From NCBI GenBank assembly GCA_030835385.1, contig JAURPI010000016.1, forward strand, positions 248,001 through 312,000: a stretch of 64,000 bases of DNA. The letters run 5' to 3'. Shown in pieces: positions 35,683 to 44,456 of this stretch. A program made the translations under genes and the position numbers. This DNA is from Alphaproteobacteria bacterium. Lineage in GTDB: Bacteria; Pseudomonadota; Alphaproteobacteria; Rhodospirillales; Rhodospirillaceae. Positions within the stretch are counted from its first letter, which is position 1. Every line of letters begins with the position of its first letter. A model generated the notes under the pieces. That model saw nothing but the letters and a program-made list of their open reading frames with translations. It ran no database searches and was not told where the DNA came from.

Positions 35683-37167
35683 ATGACACGCACTACACTT
35701 TCTAAACGCGCGCTAAGTCGCCGCAGTTTCAATGCGACCTTAGGTGCAGCAGCGTCGTTACCGTTATTAGGCCGTAAAGCCTTTGCCTTTGAATCGGCAG
35801 ACGTCATCGTTGTTGGTGCTGGCCTTGCGGGTTTGAATGCGGCTCTAAATCTTGAATCCGAAGGATACAGCGTCATCGTTCTCGAGGCTGCGGACTACGT
35901 CGGTGGTCGAACACGTACCTTTGATTTTCCTGCGGGTCCGACCAACGCCGGTGGCCAGACCATTGGTCCTTACTATGCCCGGGTGCGTGACTTAGCCGAT
36001 CGTCTGGGTGTGCCTTTGATGTCGCCGCCGGGTCGCATAGCTATGGGCAACTATGTCAGGGGTGAGCTGGTGTCTTCGGCTGACTGGCCAAATGCCAAAG
36101 TGAATAAGACCGTTGGCGCTGAACGAAATGTTCAGCCGGGTGCGATGGAGTTTTTCTATCTCTCAAACAACAATCCGCTTCCGGATGTCGAGAGTTGGAC
36201 AGAAGCTGAACAAGCGCATCTCGACGTGTCGATTGCGCGGTACATGATAAATAAGGGTGCTTCTGAAGAGGCGTTACGCCTCGCCAGCATCACCATGAAC
36301 GTGTTTAGCCTCTCTACCGGTTCTGCCTTGTCGTACTTGCGAGATATCAAACGCCTGCAATGGGGCATCGCCAATACGAACAACCAAAATACACGCGCGA
36401 CCTACGGTGCGAGCACTGAAGATGACGGTTTTGAATTCAGTGAAGTTGTGGGCGGCACCCAGCGATTGTGTGAAGCAATGGCCGGCGCGTTAAAAGGCGA
36501 AGTGCGCCTCAACCAGCCTGTGCGATCTATATCGATGACGGGCGACGATGTGGAAGTGAAGACGGTCGACGGGAGTCGATTCCAATCCAAGTATGTGGTG
36601 TCTGCGGTTCCGTTCTCCGTGTTGCGCAATATTGAAGTCTTCCCACACTTTGAAGGACGGCAAAAAGACGCGATCCGGCAGTCGGCCCACGGCAATACGG
36701 TACGGGTGTTCATGGAACCCACAGAACCGTTCTGGGAAGATGATATAGGCGAAGCCGGCCTTTACACGGATACGGCTATTGAGCGCGTCTTTGCCCGCAG
36801 CAACGAAGAAGGCGAGATCATCGGAATGGATTGCTGGGTCAACGGCAATGCAGCCTTCCGCCTCGACCAATTACCTTCAGAGTCTGTTGGAGAATTTGTC
36901 GTCGATAGCATGGCTCGTATTCGCCCGGCGTCGAAAGGTAAGCTCAAAGTAATCAAGGTCCATTCTTGGGCCAAGCACTCGGCGTCTGGATGTTGTCGCC
37001 ATGTATTTGAGGCAGGTCAGGTCGGGGAATGGGCCGATGTTATGGCTAAGCCCCATGACCGCCTCCACCTCGCCGGTGAGCAGACACGCAGCATTGAAAA
37101 CGGCATGGAAGCCGCCGCCAAATCTGGCGAACGTGCCGCATTCGAAATCATGGAACGCTTTGGCTAG
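35683..37167 (+). CDS. Tat-exported FAD-dependent amine oxidase 2
   Basis: A 494-residue paralogue of the upstream gene, 14 bases away. It has a twin-arginine signal (LSRRSFNATLGAAASLPLLG), FAD motif VIVVGAGLAGLNAALNL, then LEAADYVGGRTRTFDF, and the C-terminal GEQTRSIENGMEAAAKSGERAA. Both copies share GPYYARVRD/GPYYARIRD after the FAD fold and W(A/P)...C RH near the end. Divergence along the substrate region suggests different amines or two subunits of one enzyme. Confidence 0.9.
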   Translation: MTRTTLSKRALSRRSFNATLGAAASLPLLGRKAFAFESADVIVVGAGLAGLNAALNLESEGYSVIVLEAADYVGGRTRTFDFPAGPTNAGGQTIGPYYARVRDLADRLGVPLMSPPGRIAMGNYVRGELVSSADWPNAKVNKTVGAERNVQPGAMEFFYLSNNNPLPDVESWTEAEQAHLDVSIARYMINKGASEEALRLASITMNVFSLSTGSALSYLRDIKRLQWGIANTNNQNTRATYGASTEDDGFEFSEVVGGTQRLCEAMAGALKGEVRLNQPVRSISMTGDDVEVKTVDGSRFQSKYVVSAVPFSVLRNIEVFPHFEGRQKDAIRQSAHGNTVRVFMEPTEPFWEDDIGEAGLYTDTAIERVFARSNEEGEIIGMDCWVNGNAAFRLDQLPSESVGEFVVDSMARIRPASKGKLKVIKVHSWAKHSASGCCRHVFEAGQVGEWADVMAKPHDRLHLAGEQTRSIENGMEAAAKSGERAAFEIMERFG

Positions 37168-37176
37168 TACCAAGAC

Positions 37177-38463
37177 ATGAAACACTTTGTTGCAGCTGGT
37201 TTGTTATCTCTTTGCGTCGGGATGCCTCTATCCGTTGTAGCAGAGGAATCGCTACCAACGGCGACGCCAGAGAGTGTCGGCATGACCGCCGAGGGACTTG
37301 AAGCGCTGTCGGCGAGCATGCGTGGTTTGGTCGATGAGGGTCTGCGCGCCGGTGTCGTCTGGGGAGTTCTAAAAGACGGAAAACTGGTTCAGCTCGAAGC
37401 CTACGGACAACGGAATATAGAGGCCGGTTTACCGATGGAGACCGACACGGTCTTTCGGCTTTACTCGCAAACCCGCGCTGTTACTGCCGCTGCTATTCTG
37501 ACATTGGTCGACGACGGCAAGGTCGGGCTCGATGACCCTGTCGCAAACTATCTCCCGGAAATTGCGGACATGCCGGTGATCGCTGAGCTGAGTCGAGACC
37601 GCGTTATCAAAACTGTTCCTCAGAACCCGCCAATGACAGTCCGCCACTTGTTCAATTACACTGCAGGTCTTGGTTATGCCCGGGATTGGCCGGCCGGTGA
37701 AGAGATGGAGCAACGCGACATCCTGTCTCTTGACGGAAATCTCAGCGACATGATCGACAAGTTCGCAAAGTATCCATTGTTGGCGCAGCCTGGCGAACGC
37801 TGGATATATGGATTTCATTCTGATGTTCTTGGCGCCCTGGCCGAGGTGGTATCTGGTCGCGCGTTCAACGATTTTCTTGATCGCCGACTGCTCAGACGCA
37901 TCGGCATGAAAGACACAGGGTACTGGGTGCAGCGCGGATCGAATGATCGTTTGGCGCTTGTCTACGGACCGGGCGACGGCGGGGCGCTCACTGCGGTATC
38001 GGCGCCGGCGTCAAGCACCTATACAAAACCAGGAACCATGTTCTCTGCCGGTGGTGGTTTAGTGTCGACCGTTCCCGACTATCTTCGCTTCGGCCAGATG
38101 ATTCTCAATGGCGGCGAGTTAGATGGTGTGCGGGTGTTGAAGACTGGGACGGTTGCGGCTATGGGCACCAACGCGTTGACGCCTACGCAAGGCACGGTTT
38201 CTTTTGGTGACGGCTTTAACCCCCCGCGGCCGTTTAGCGGCTATGGCTGGGGGCTGGGCATTGGCGTGCGGTTGGCCGACGCGGTGCATGCGGTTCCCGG
38301 CTCGACTGGAGATTTGGTGTGGGGCGGTTTGGCCAACACTACGTATTTCTTTGACCCTACAGAAAACATTGTCGCGGTCGCTATGACCCAGTATCTCGGA
38401 TCCACCGCAGATGAACTGGTCTTCCGGTTGCGTGAAGGGGTTTATGGTGCGTTGGCGGAATAA
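37177..38463 (+). CDS. Exported beta-lactamase-family protein with SxxR instead of SxxK, copy 1
   Basis: The 428-residue protein has a signal peptide ending VVAEE, and the class C beta-lactamase/EstB fold. The catalytic block FRLYSQTRAVTA has Ser97 but Arg100 replaces the general-base Lys. The Tyr motif is WIYGFHSDVLG (Tyr211). The third block is VWGGLANTTYFFDP. The missing Lys makes ordinary esterase or lactamase chemistry doubtful. It starts nine bases after the amine oxidase gene, so it is probably in the same operon. Confidence 0.88.
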   Translation: MKHFVAAGLLSLCVGMPLSVVAEESLPTATPESVGMTAEGLEALSASMRGLVDEGLRAGVVWGVLKDGKLVQLEAYGQRNIEAGLPMETDTVFRLYSQTRAVTAAAILTLVDDGKVGLDDPVANYLPEIADMPVIAELSRDRVIKTVPQNPPMTVRHLFNYTAGLGYARDWPAGEEMEQRDILSLDGNLSDMIDKFAKYPLLAQPGERWIYGFHSDVLGALAEVVSGRAFNDFLDRRLLRRIGMKDTGYWVQRGSNDRLALVYGPGDGGALTAVSAPASSTYTKPGTMFSAGGGLVSTVPDYLRFGQMILNGGELDGVRVLKTGTVAAMGTNALTPTQGTVSFGDGFNPPRPFSGYGWGLGIGVRLADAVHAVPGSTGDLVWGGLANTTYFFDPTENIVAVAMTQYLGSTADELVFRLREGVYGALAE

Positions 38464-38467
38464 ACCA

Positions 38468-39763
38468 ATGACAATTCGTTTCGCAACCATTTCACTTTCA
38501 GCTCTCATCGTATTTGGGTCACCATCGATGGCGATGGACGAGGTTGCCCCGCTTGATGTCGGGCTCTCATCCTATGTCATGACCCATCTCGATTCTTCGA
38601 TGACCGCTTTGGTGGAAACGGGTCGTCGGTCTGGTGTGGTCTGGGCCGTCGCCAAGGACGGCAAGCTCGTTCGTCACAAAGCGAGTGGTCTGCGCGACAT
38701 CGAAAATAATCTACCCATGCAAACCGATACCTTGTTTCGTTTGCATTCCATGACCCGTGCAATGACAGCCGTGGCGGTTTTATCTTTGTATGAAGAGGGT
38801 GCCTTCGATTTAGATGATCCCGTATCTAAGTTCATCCCGGCCTTTGCTGAGACTCCGGTTCTGAAAGATCGTCAGAACGATCCCACAGCGACTGAGCCGC
38901 AGCGCACCCCACTCACGGTCCGTCATCTACTGACATACACATCGGGTCTGGGTTATCCCTTTGACTATGATCCGTCGTTCAAGGTTGGTTTCGAACAGAT
39001 TCTCTCACCTAGCCTGACGATTGAAGAGGGCGTTGATTACCTCGCCACCCGACCTCTGCTGTTTCAGCCAGGGACTCATTGGTACTACGGATTTTCTGGC
39101 GATGTCCTTGGCCGTTTAGTTGAAGTCTGGTCGGGTCAGCCCTACGGAGAATTTTTACAACAACGTCTTTTTGGCCCTCTTGGGTTGGAAGACATGGGAT
39201 TCCAGGTCGCCGACGATCAGTTTCACCGCCTTGCCAAGATTTATGCCCCCGGAGAGAACGGTAGCCTCGTCGATGCCACTGCCCGGGCACCGTTGAGCAC
39301 TAACTATCCTGCCGATTCGAAAATCTTCTCGGGCGGTGGAGGGTTGGTCGGTACCGCCATTGATTATTTGCGCTTTGCCCAGATGCTCCTTAACGGAGGT
39401 GAACTTGATGGTGTGCGTATTCTTAAGCCCGAAACAGTGGCCTTGATGACGCGTAATCATCTGACACCGGAGCAGGGGCCACTCAATTGGTATGCTCAGG
39501 GACGGTTTACAGAGAATGATCCCTGGACACGATTGAACGGTTACGGCTGGGGTCTCAGCATCGGGGTTCGTATTGATGAACAGGCGCACACCGTCGGTGG
39601 TGGGCAGGGGGAATTTAAATGGGATGGCTTTGCCAACACCACGTTCTTCGTTGACCCTGAGAACGATCTCGTTGCTGTCGCGATGACTCAATATCTCGGA
39701 CCAGGCCAGGATGACCTTGAAATGGCTTTGCGTGCGTCGCTGTACGGTGGGCTGCTCGACTAA
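38468..39763 (+). CDS. Exported beta-lactamase-family protein with SxxR, copy 2
   Basis: A 431-residue paralogue of the preceding gene. The signal peptide is MTIRFATISLSALIVFGSPSMA. The catalytic block FRLHSMTRAMTA has Ser94 and Arg97, WYYGFSGDVLG holds the Tyr, and FKWDGFANTTFFVDP the last motif. The ATG at 38468 is preferred to a longer frame overlapping the upstream gene because it begins a clean signal peptide. Its stop overlaps by four bases with the stop of the convergent MFS gene. Confidence 0.88.
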   Translation: MTIRFATISLSALIVFGSPSMAMDEVAPLDVGLSSYVMTHLDSSMTALVETGRRSGVVWAVAKDGKLVRHKASGLRDIENNLPMQTDTLFRLHSMTRAMTAVAVLSLYEEGAFDLDDPVSKFIPAFAETPVLKDRQNDPTATEPQRTPLTVRHLLTYTSGLGYPFDYDPSFKVGFEQILSPSLTIEEGVDYLATRPLLFQPGTHWYYGFSGDVLGRLVEVWSGQPYGEFLQQRLFGPLGLEDMGFQVADDQFHRLAKIYAPGENGSLVDATARAPLSTNYPADSKIFSGGGGLVGTAIDYLRFAQMLLNGGELDGVRILKPETVALMTRNHLTPEQGPLNWYAQGRFTENDPWTRLNGYGWGLSIGVRIDEQAHTVGGGQGEFKWDGFANTTFFVDPENDLVAVAMTQYLGPGQDDLEMALRASLYGGLLD

Positions 39764-41043
39764 ACCGCAATCTCGTCAATATCTAAACCAGATTTCAGGT
39801 TCGGTAGCATGGCTGCGGCCAGCGTTGCTATGGCGGCTGCGGGCACTGCAGCCAACGTGAAGGCTGTCTGCCAGCTGATTGATTCAACCAGGTAAGCCAC
39901 ACCAAGGGGGAACACGGCGAAAGACAAAAGCACACCCGCGAGCATGACACCCGATGCGGTGGCCCTAGCCCGGGTGGGGAACATTTCTGCCGCCAGCGCC
40001 CACATCGCTGAGGCCGAGGCATAAAATGTCATGGTCATGGCGCCAAACCAAAGCACGTTCTGGCTGTAGGTCTGAGGAATCCAAATCAATCCGGCGAGCG
40101 CTGCCGTTCCCACAACCATACACACCAACACCGTGTTGCGCCGGGTCATGATAAATTCTCCGACAATGGCGACTGTGATATAGCCGATTGCGCCAATGCC
40201 ATAAGAGAGACCAACAATCTCTGCGGCTTCTCTTTCTGTATAGCCATGAACCTGGCTAAAGAACGTAGGGAAATAGAATGCTGTGCCGGCATAGGCCCCG
40301 CCTTGAAAGAAAAACAGAAGCCAGCACCAAATTGTGCGATTGCGTAGGGCTGGTTCCCACAGCACTTTCGGTTTTTCTGTCCAGGCCGAAAGATCCCAAA
40401 CACGGCTCTTGTCGCCAACATGCTCGTTGGTTTGCGCGACAAAACGCGCAGATTCGGGCAGGGCGCGCGCAATGATAAAGGCCAAGGGGATCACCGCCAA
40501 AGCTGGTAGAAAAATATAGCGCCAGCCGTATGCTTCTAGAATGGGTGCCCCAATGAGTGCTGCGAGAAACCACCCAAGGGCATATCCCGTCTGCAAGAGG
40601 CCAGTCATAACTCCGCGCACACGCGCCGGGGCTGCCTCCGCCATATAGGCGTTGATCAACGGGAGAATCCCCGCGCTCAATCCAAAGGCGCAGGCGCGGA
40701 CGATCGTTAGGGTGATGATGGTTGGTGCAAGGGCATGCACACCAACCAACAGCGCGGACATTGCCAGACAGAAAATAAAAAGCCTGCGGCGACCGAAGCG
40801 GTCAGCAGCGACACCGATGGTCACTGTGGTGATAGCGGCAAACACAAATGAGACAGAGAGAATCCCGCCAATAGCGGACAGTCCCACGTCGAACGTCACC
40901 ATGATTCCGGGTATGGCATAACTGAATAGGGACTGGTCGAAATTGGAGAGTGTCTGACCGGTCATGCAGATTGCAAAAATCAGCAGTGGTGTGCCACTGA
41001 TCTGCCCGAGCACAGTAGTAAAATCTGATTGCTTTTCTGTCAT
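39760..41043 (-). CDS. MFS transporter, aromatic acid/sugar-porter-like
   Basis: A 427-residue, 12-helix transporter. The loop between helices 2 and 3 reads GVAADRFGRRRLFIF and the helix 4-5 region has INAYMAEAAPARVRGVMTG, followed by LPESARF near the central loop. These match uptake-type MFS (AAHS, SV2-like) carriers of organic acids. It starts five bases after the solute-binding-protein gene and is co-oriented with it, so the two are probably one operon. This is unusual, as such binding proteins normally serve ABC importers. Confidence 0.87.
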   Translation of the reverse strand: MTEKQSDFTTVLGQISGTPLLIFAICMTGQTLSNFDQSLFSYAIPGIMVTFDVGLSAIGGILSVSFVFAAITTVTIGVAADRFGRRRLFIFCLAMSALLVGVHALAPTIITLTIVRACAFGLSAGILPLINAYMAEAAPARVRGVMTGLLQTGYALGWFLAALIGAPILEAYGWRYIFLPALAVIPLAFIIARALPESARFVAQTNEHVGDKSRVWDLSAWTEKPKVLWEPALRNRTIWCWLLFFFQGGAYAGTAFYFPTFFSQVHGYTEREAAEIVGLSYGIGAIGYITVAIVGEFIMTRRNTVLVCMVVGTAALAGLIWIPQTYSQNVLWFGAMTMTFYASASAMWALAAEMFPTRARATASGVMLAGVLLSFAVFPLGVAYLVESISWQTAFTLAAVPAAAIATLAAAMLPNLKSGLDIDEIAV

Positions 41044-41048
41044 GGGCG

Positions 41049-42635
41049 TTAGCGCGCCAATCTAAGTTTATCGATAGCCAATTGTTTGTGCCGGAACGGC
41101 AATTCCCCCAGACGGTTGCTGGCGGCGATCACGTCAACAATGTGAACCAAGAACAACGATGGAGCGAGATCATGCATCTCTTGCGACAGATCCTGTAAAG
41201 TCTGTGAGCGTTCTTCGGCGTCAAACATTCCATGTGTCGCATCGATTGTTGGCATGAGACCCGGCTCGCAAAAAAAAGCGCCGGTCTTCTTGCATGAGAA
41301 AATTTCAATGGCGCGGATCACATCCCAATAAGAGGCAGCATTCCAGGTCGCGGAAATTGCATCCGCTTTACCCCAGTCACCAGTAAAGTACTTTCGAATC
41401 CATTCCTGACCTTGAAGTGGGTTGATCTCCATCGCGACACCAACCGCCGCTAAATCCTGCGCCACTTTCTGGTACATGGTTGGCGCTTCGAGCACGCCAG
41501 TAATCAAAACTTCAGCGCGGAACGACAAGCCCGAACTGTGACCCGCTTCAGCCAGTAATTGCCGCGCGCGGTTTGGGTCGTAGGGGTAGGGTCGGATGTT
41601 GGGATTGTATCCGGTCATCCCTGGTAAGCCTGGTTGTCCGGCCGGTTCGGTGGTCCCCATCATGATGATGTCGGCGATGGCTTGTTTGTCGACGGCATAA
41701 TTGAGGGCCTGGCGCACACGCTGGTCGGCAAAGGGTGACTCTAGATCTCGGTTGGCCAACGCCAAAGAGGTCACTTGTCCGCCCGGCTTGGTGACAATAC
41801 GAAAGCCTTGACTCTCAAGCGTATCGATTTCGACCACACCAAAGTTGTAGCCAACATCAATCAGCCCAGACATAAGCGCCTGCACTTGAGAGGGCGGGTC
41901 CTTCACAATGCGGATATCAACAACATCAAATTCGACTGGCGCACGCCAGCTGTCCGGATTGGCAACGAGATAAGGCCGTTGTGCATCGAGACGCCAGTCT
42001 TCCACCACGTATGACCCTGTTCCGACGGGCGCTTGGCTAAAGGCATCTGGTCCAAGTTCTTCGTATAGCCAAGGTTCCGGCATGACAATCGTACCGAAGC
42101 GTCTGGGCAACAGTACGTCGGGAACATAGGTTTCAATTTCGACGGTGAGATCGTCGACCGCGCGGACAGATTTTATGCTTCGCGTCTCTGCCGAAATAAC
42201 ATAACGACCGGCAGCGTCGCTCTTCAAATATTCAATCGTCTTTACGACAGCGACGGCGGTGAATGGTCGTCCATTAGAGTAACGAACGTTTGGTCGTAAG
42301 TTGATGCGCCATGTTGTGTCTGATGTGGGCTCAGCACTGAGAGCTAGGCCTTGCTCTAAAGTGCCATCCGTCGACACATAGAACAGCATGTCATGAATCA
42401 TTGCATGCGGGTTAATCACACCCTGCGGAAGAGATGAAAACGGATGCAGCAAAGCCACAATGTTTCCACCACCTGCGGCGCGTAGGGTTTCACCTTGGAC
42501 TGGCAGTACAAGAAAAAGCCCTGATACCAACACAGTTGCGATTCGCCCGAGAGATCGTCGTAGCTGATCTATGGTCCAGCGCCGTTGCTCGCGTGTCTTA
42601 TGTTTTACTTTCCCCATAAGGGGTAAGGCTAACAT
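41049..42635 (-). CDS. ABC-type peptide/solute-binding protein (SBP_bac_5 family)
   Basis: An exported binding protein of the DppA/OppA type, about 528 residues. The N-terminus carries a hydrophobic stretch (IATVLVSGLFLVLPVQG) after a basic region. Family markers include TWRINLRPNVRYSNGRPFTA, VRQALNYAVDKQAIAD and YPYDPNRARQLLAEAG. It should bind a peptide, nickel complex or organic molecule in the periplasm. No permease or ATPase genes follow; an MFS carrier does. The start could be the ATG at 42617 instead. Confidence 0.88.
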   Translation of the reverse strand: MLALPLMGKVKHKTREQRRWTIDQLRRSLGRIATVLVSGLFLVLPVQGETLRAAGGGNIVALLHPFSSLPQGVINPHAMIHDMLFYVSTDGTLEQGLALSAEPTSDTTWRINLRPNVRYSNGRPFTAVAVVKTIEYLKSDAAGRYVISAETRSIKSVRAVDDLTVEIETYVPDVLLPRRFGTIVMPEPWLYEELGPDAFSQAPVGTGSYVVEDWRLDAQRPYLVANPDSWRAPVEFDVVDIRIVKDPPSQVQALMSGLIDVGYNFGVVEIDTLESQGFRIVTKPGGQVTSLALANRDLESPFADQRVRQALNYAVDKQAIADIIMMGTTEPAGQPGLPGMTGYNPNIRPYPYDPNRARQLLAEAGHSSGLSFRAEVLITGVLEAPTMYQKVAQDLAAVGVAMEINPLQGQEWIRKYFTGDWGKADAISATWNAASYWDVIRAIEIFSCKKTGAFFCEPGLMPTIDATHGMFDAEERSQTLQDLSQEMHDLAPSLFLVHIVDVIAASNRLGELPFRHKQLAIDKLRLAR

Positions 42636-42731
42636 GGTGAGGGCGCCACCGAAAATGGGACAACACTACATAGGGAGATTTTGGTCACTCAATGCGCAAG
42701 CCTGTTGTGCATTCGCGTTGAGTCGACAAAT

Positions 42732-43027
42732 CTAACGTCCGACAGCATACCCTTGCATGCCGCGCGGGTTGGCCGCAGCACGCAGCAAGGTGTTGTCTTT
42801 GGCGCAGGCGGACAACCGCCCTTCCGTCCAATCCGGCGCAAAAATCACCTCATGTCCGCGTCGCTTTAGTTCCTCAAGTGTTTGGGAAGAAAACCGGCTT
42901 TCGGCCACGAGGCGCCCCGGATTGGTTAAGTGCGGATAGAATGAATTGGGCCAATGTTCGCTATGGAACGATGGCGCATCAATCGCTTCTTGTAGGTTCA
43001 ATCCATGATGAACATGCCGCAATCAGA
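42732..43027 (-). pseudogene. C-terminal fragment of a gamma-glutamyltransferase
   Basis: About 96 codons encode the tail of a gamma-glutamyltransferase: HHGLNLQEAIDAPSFHSEHW, LEELKRRGHEV and the typical ending ANPRGMQGYAVGR. An in-frame TGA precedes the first homologous codon, and everything upstream belongs to an unrelated alpha/beta hydrolase. The catalytic Thr region is gone, so this is a remnant. It differs from the intact enzyme at 57.5-59.2 kb. Confidence 0.8.
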
Positions 43028-43478
43028 CAGCCGGTGTGGTAGCCGAGCAGATCGACCTTGGCGTAATTCTTGCCTAGTCCGTAGCCCAAACTCTCAAGTG
43101 CGTCAGCCATCGCGCCCGAGTATCCCGCCATGTCTGGGATGGATGGGGGAAGTCCGACCCTCTATAGCCCGGTGTGTCGACAGCCATTGCAATGCGATCT
43201 TTGCCAAGGTCCGTGATCAGGTCGCGGTAATACCAACCGCTGGCCGGGCTGGGATGTAAGCACAGGATCGGATTTTGAGTTTGATCGGCCGGATTTAGTG
43301 GCCGGGCAACATGAATATGAATCTGGCCATACCGGCAATTCACATAGCGCCGTTCAATCACAACGTCGTCACGCACCTCGCGGGCAGCGACCAACTGTTA
43401 TGGCAGAAGAGCTGTGGCGCTTCCCGCCGTTGCCGCAAGCAACAGACCCCGGCGGGAAAGCATAGGACCGACGCGCAT
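43028..43478 (-). pseudogene. Tat-exported alpha/beta hydrolase remnant with stop, frameshift and 3' truncation
   Basis: From the ATG at 43478 the frame encodes a twin-arginine leader (LSRRGLLLAATAGSATALLP), then meets TAA at 43400-43398. It continues in frame as QLVAAREV...CLHPSPASGWYYRD and AVDTPGYRGSDF. At 43145-43149 one base is missing in a C run. The next frame continues MAGYSGAMADALESLGYG and LLGYHTGCLIA, the nucleophile-elbow region, with His in the nucleophile position. There the homology ends at the junction to the gamma-glutamyltransferase fragment. It is related to the double-domain proteins at 15.9-19.3 kb. Confidence 0.82.
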
Positions 43479-43497
43479 TTGGTTCGCGTCGTATCGG

Positions 43498-44310
43498 TTA
43501 GTGTGCTGAAACACCCGAGACGCTTCTCAGATACTTTCGAACACGCTCCGCATTGGCGCCAATATCACCAAAGCCGACCCGCGACTTAGAGCGAATATCG
43601 ATCTCGTAGGCCATCGGCTGAGCTTCAACACGAATCACCACATCATCGATGAAGCCAAACCACGCTGTCTTGTCGTAGGCTTCAATGCGACCAAGTTGTG
43701 GGTTGGCCGAGACCAATGTCCAATTCATATCTTCCACGCCTTGCAGTGCTTTCTCGAACACGGCTTCGTAGTTGGTGCCCTCAAATCGCAAGGGTTGGAT
43801 GTCACCGTAGACATCTTTCTGCGTTTGCATGACGTCAACCTCGCGACCAAATCCTTTGATCACCGGTACGTACTCGGGGGGATTTGCGGCGTTTGAGGCC
43901 TCACGCAATGGAACGATGTCGACAAAGGCGGGCGGGTTATCGAAGTCTGTCGTGATCTCGTGGATCGGCGGTGCGTTGCGGCTCATTTGTCCATACGGCA
44001 CGAGGAAAACAGCACCGGCGATAATAATGCCGAGTAATCCGTTGGCTACATTGCTGAGGGCATCGCCCTTAAAGGCAATGATTCCAAAGACAAAGCCAAT
44101 CACGCACAGAGCGGCACCAGCGCCCAAGGCATAAATGGCATAGCGCAAAACGCCAAAGGCGGGCATCAAGCCAACAATGCCAGCTTGATAAAGTGGTCCC
44201 GAAAGAGCGGCGACCAAAGCGCCCAGACCAACAATGGTCAGGCCAATTGAACAGACCTTCGCTGCATATTTTTCCGTGAAGCCTGGTCTTGCTGCGGATG
44301 CTTCAGCCAT
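43498..44310 (-). CDS. DUF1499 domain protein with four N-terminal membrane helices
   Basis: The first 120 residues carry several hydrophobic helices (GLTIVGLGALVAALSGPLY, ALGAGAALCVIGFVFGIIAF, GLLGIIIAGAVFLVPYG). The C-terminal DUF1499 domain has IQPLRFEGTNYEAVFEKA, WTLVSANPQLGRIEAYDKTAWFGFIDDVVIRV and RSKSRVGFGDIGANAERV. The domain's function is unknown. The gene is on the same strand as the CoxM-like gene, 146 bases downstream of it, and precedes the broken hydrolase remnant. Confidence 0.85.
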   Translation of the reverse strand: MAEASAARPGFTEKYAAKVCSIGLTIVGLGALVAALSGPLYQAGIVGLMPAFGVLRYAIYALGAGAALCVIGFVFGIIAFKGDALSNVANGLLGIIIAGAVFLVPYGQMSRNAPPIHEITTDFDNPPAFVDIVPLREASNAANPPEYVPVIKGFGREVDVMQTQKDVYGDIQPLRFEGTNYEAVFEKALQGVEDMNWTLVSANPQLGRIEAYDKTAWFGFIDDVVIRVEAQPMAYEIDIRSKSRVGFGDIGANAERVRKYLRSVSGVSAH

Positions 44311-44456
44311 GATGATTACCCCTCAACTGTTGTGTGTGAACGCCCACGGCGCTCGTCGCTTGGGGACGATCATACCGCCCACGCCCGGACGAACCAAGGC
44401 GCTTCCCTCGTTCGAAAAACCCCAGAAATTTGCCGTATATGAGCCGGCTAAAGGGC

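Noticed and set aside
37177-39763. Antibiotic-resistance beta-lactamases
   Set aside because: The motifs fit EstB-like proteins, and the catalytic Lys is replaced by Arg in both.
43311-43589. Plus-strand frame across the hydrolase remnant and the end of the DUF1499 gene
   Set aside because: It crosses two features on the other strand and encodes no recognisable motif.
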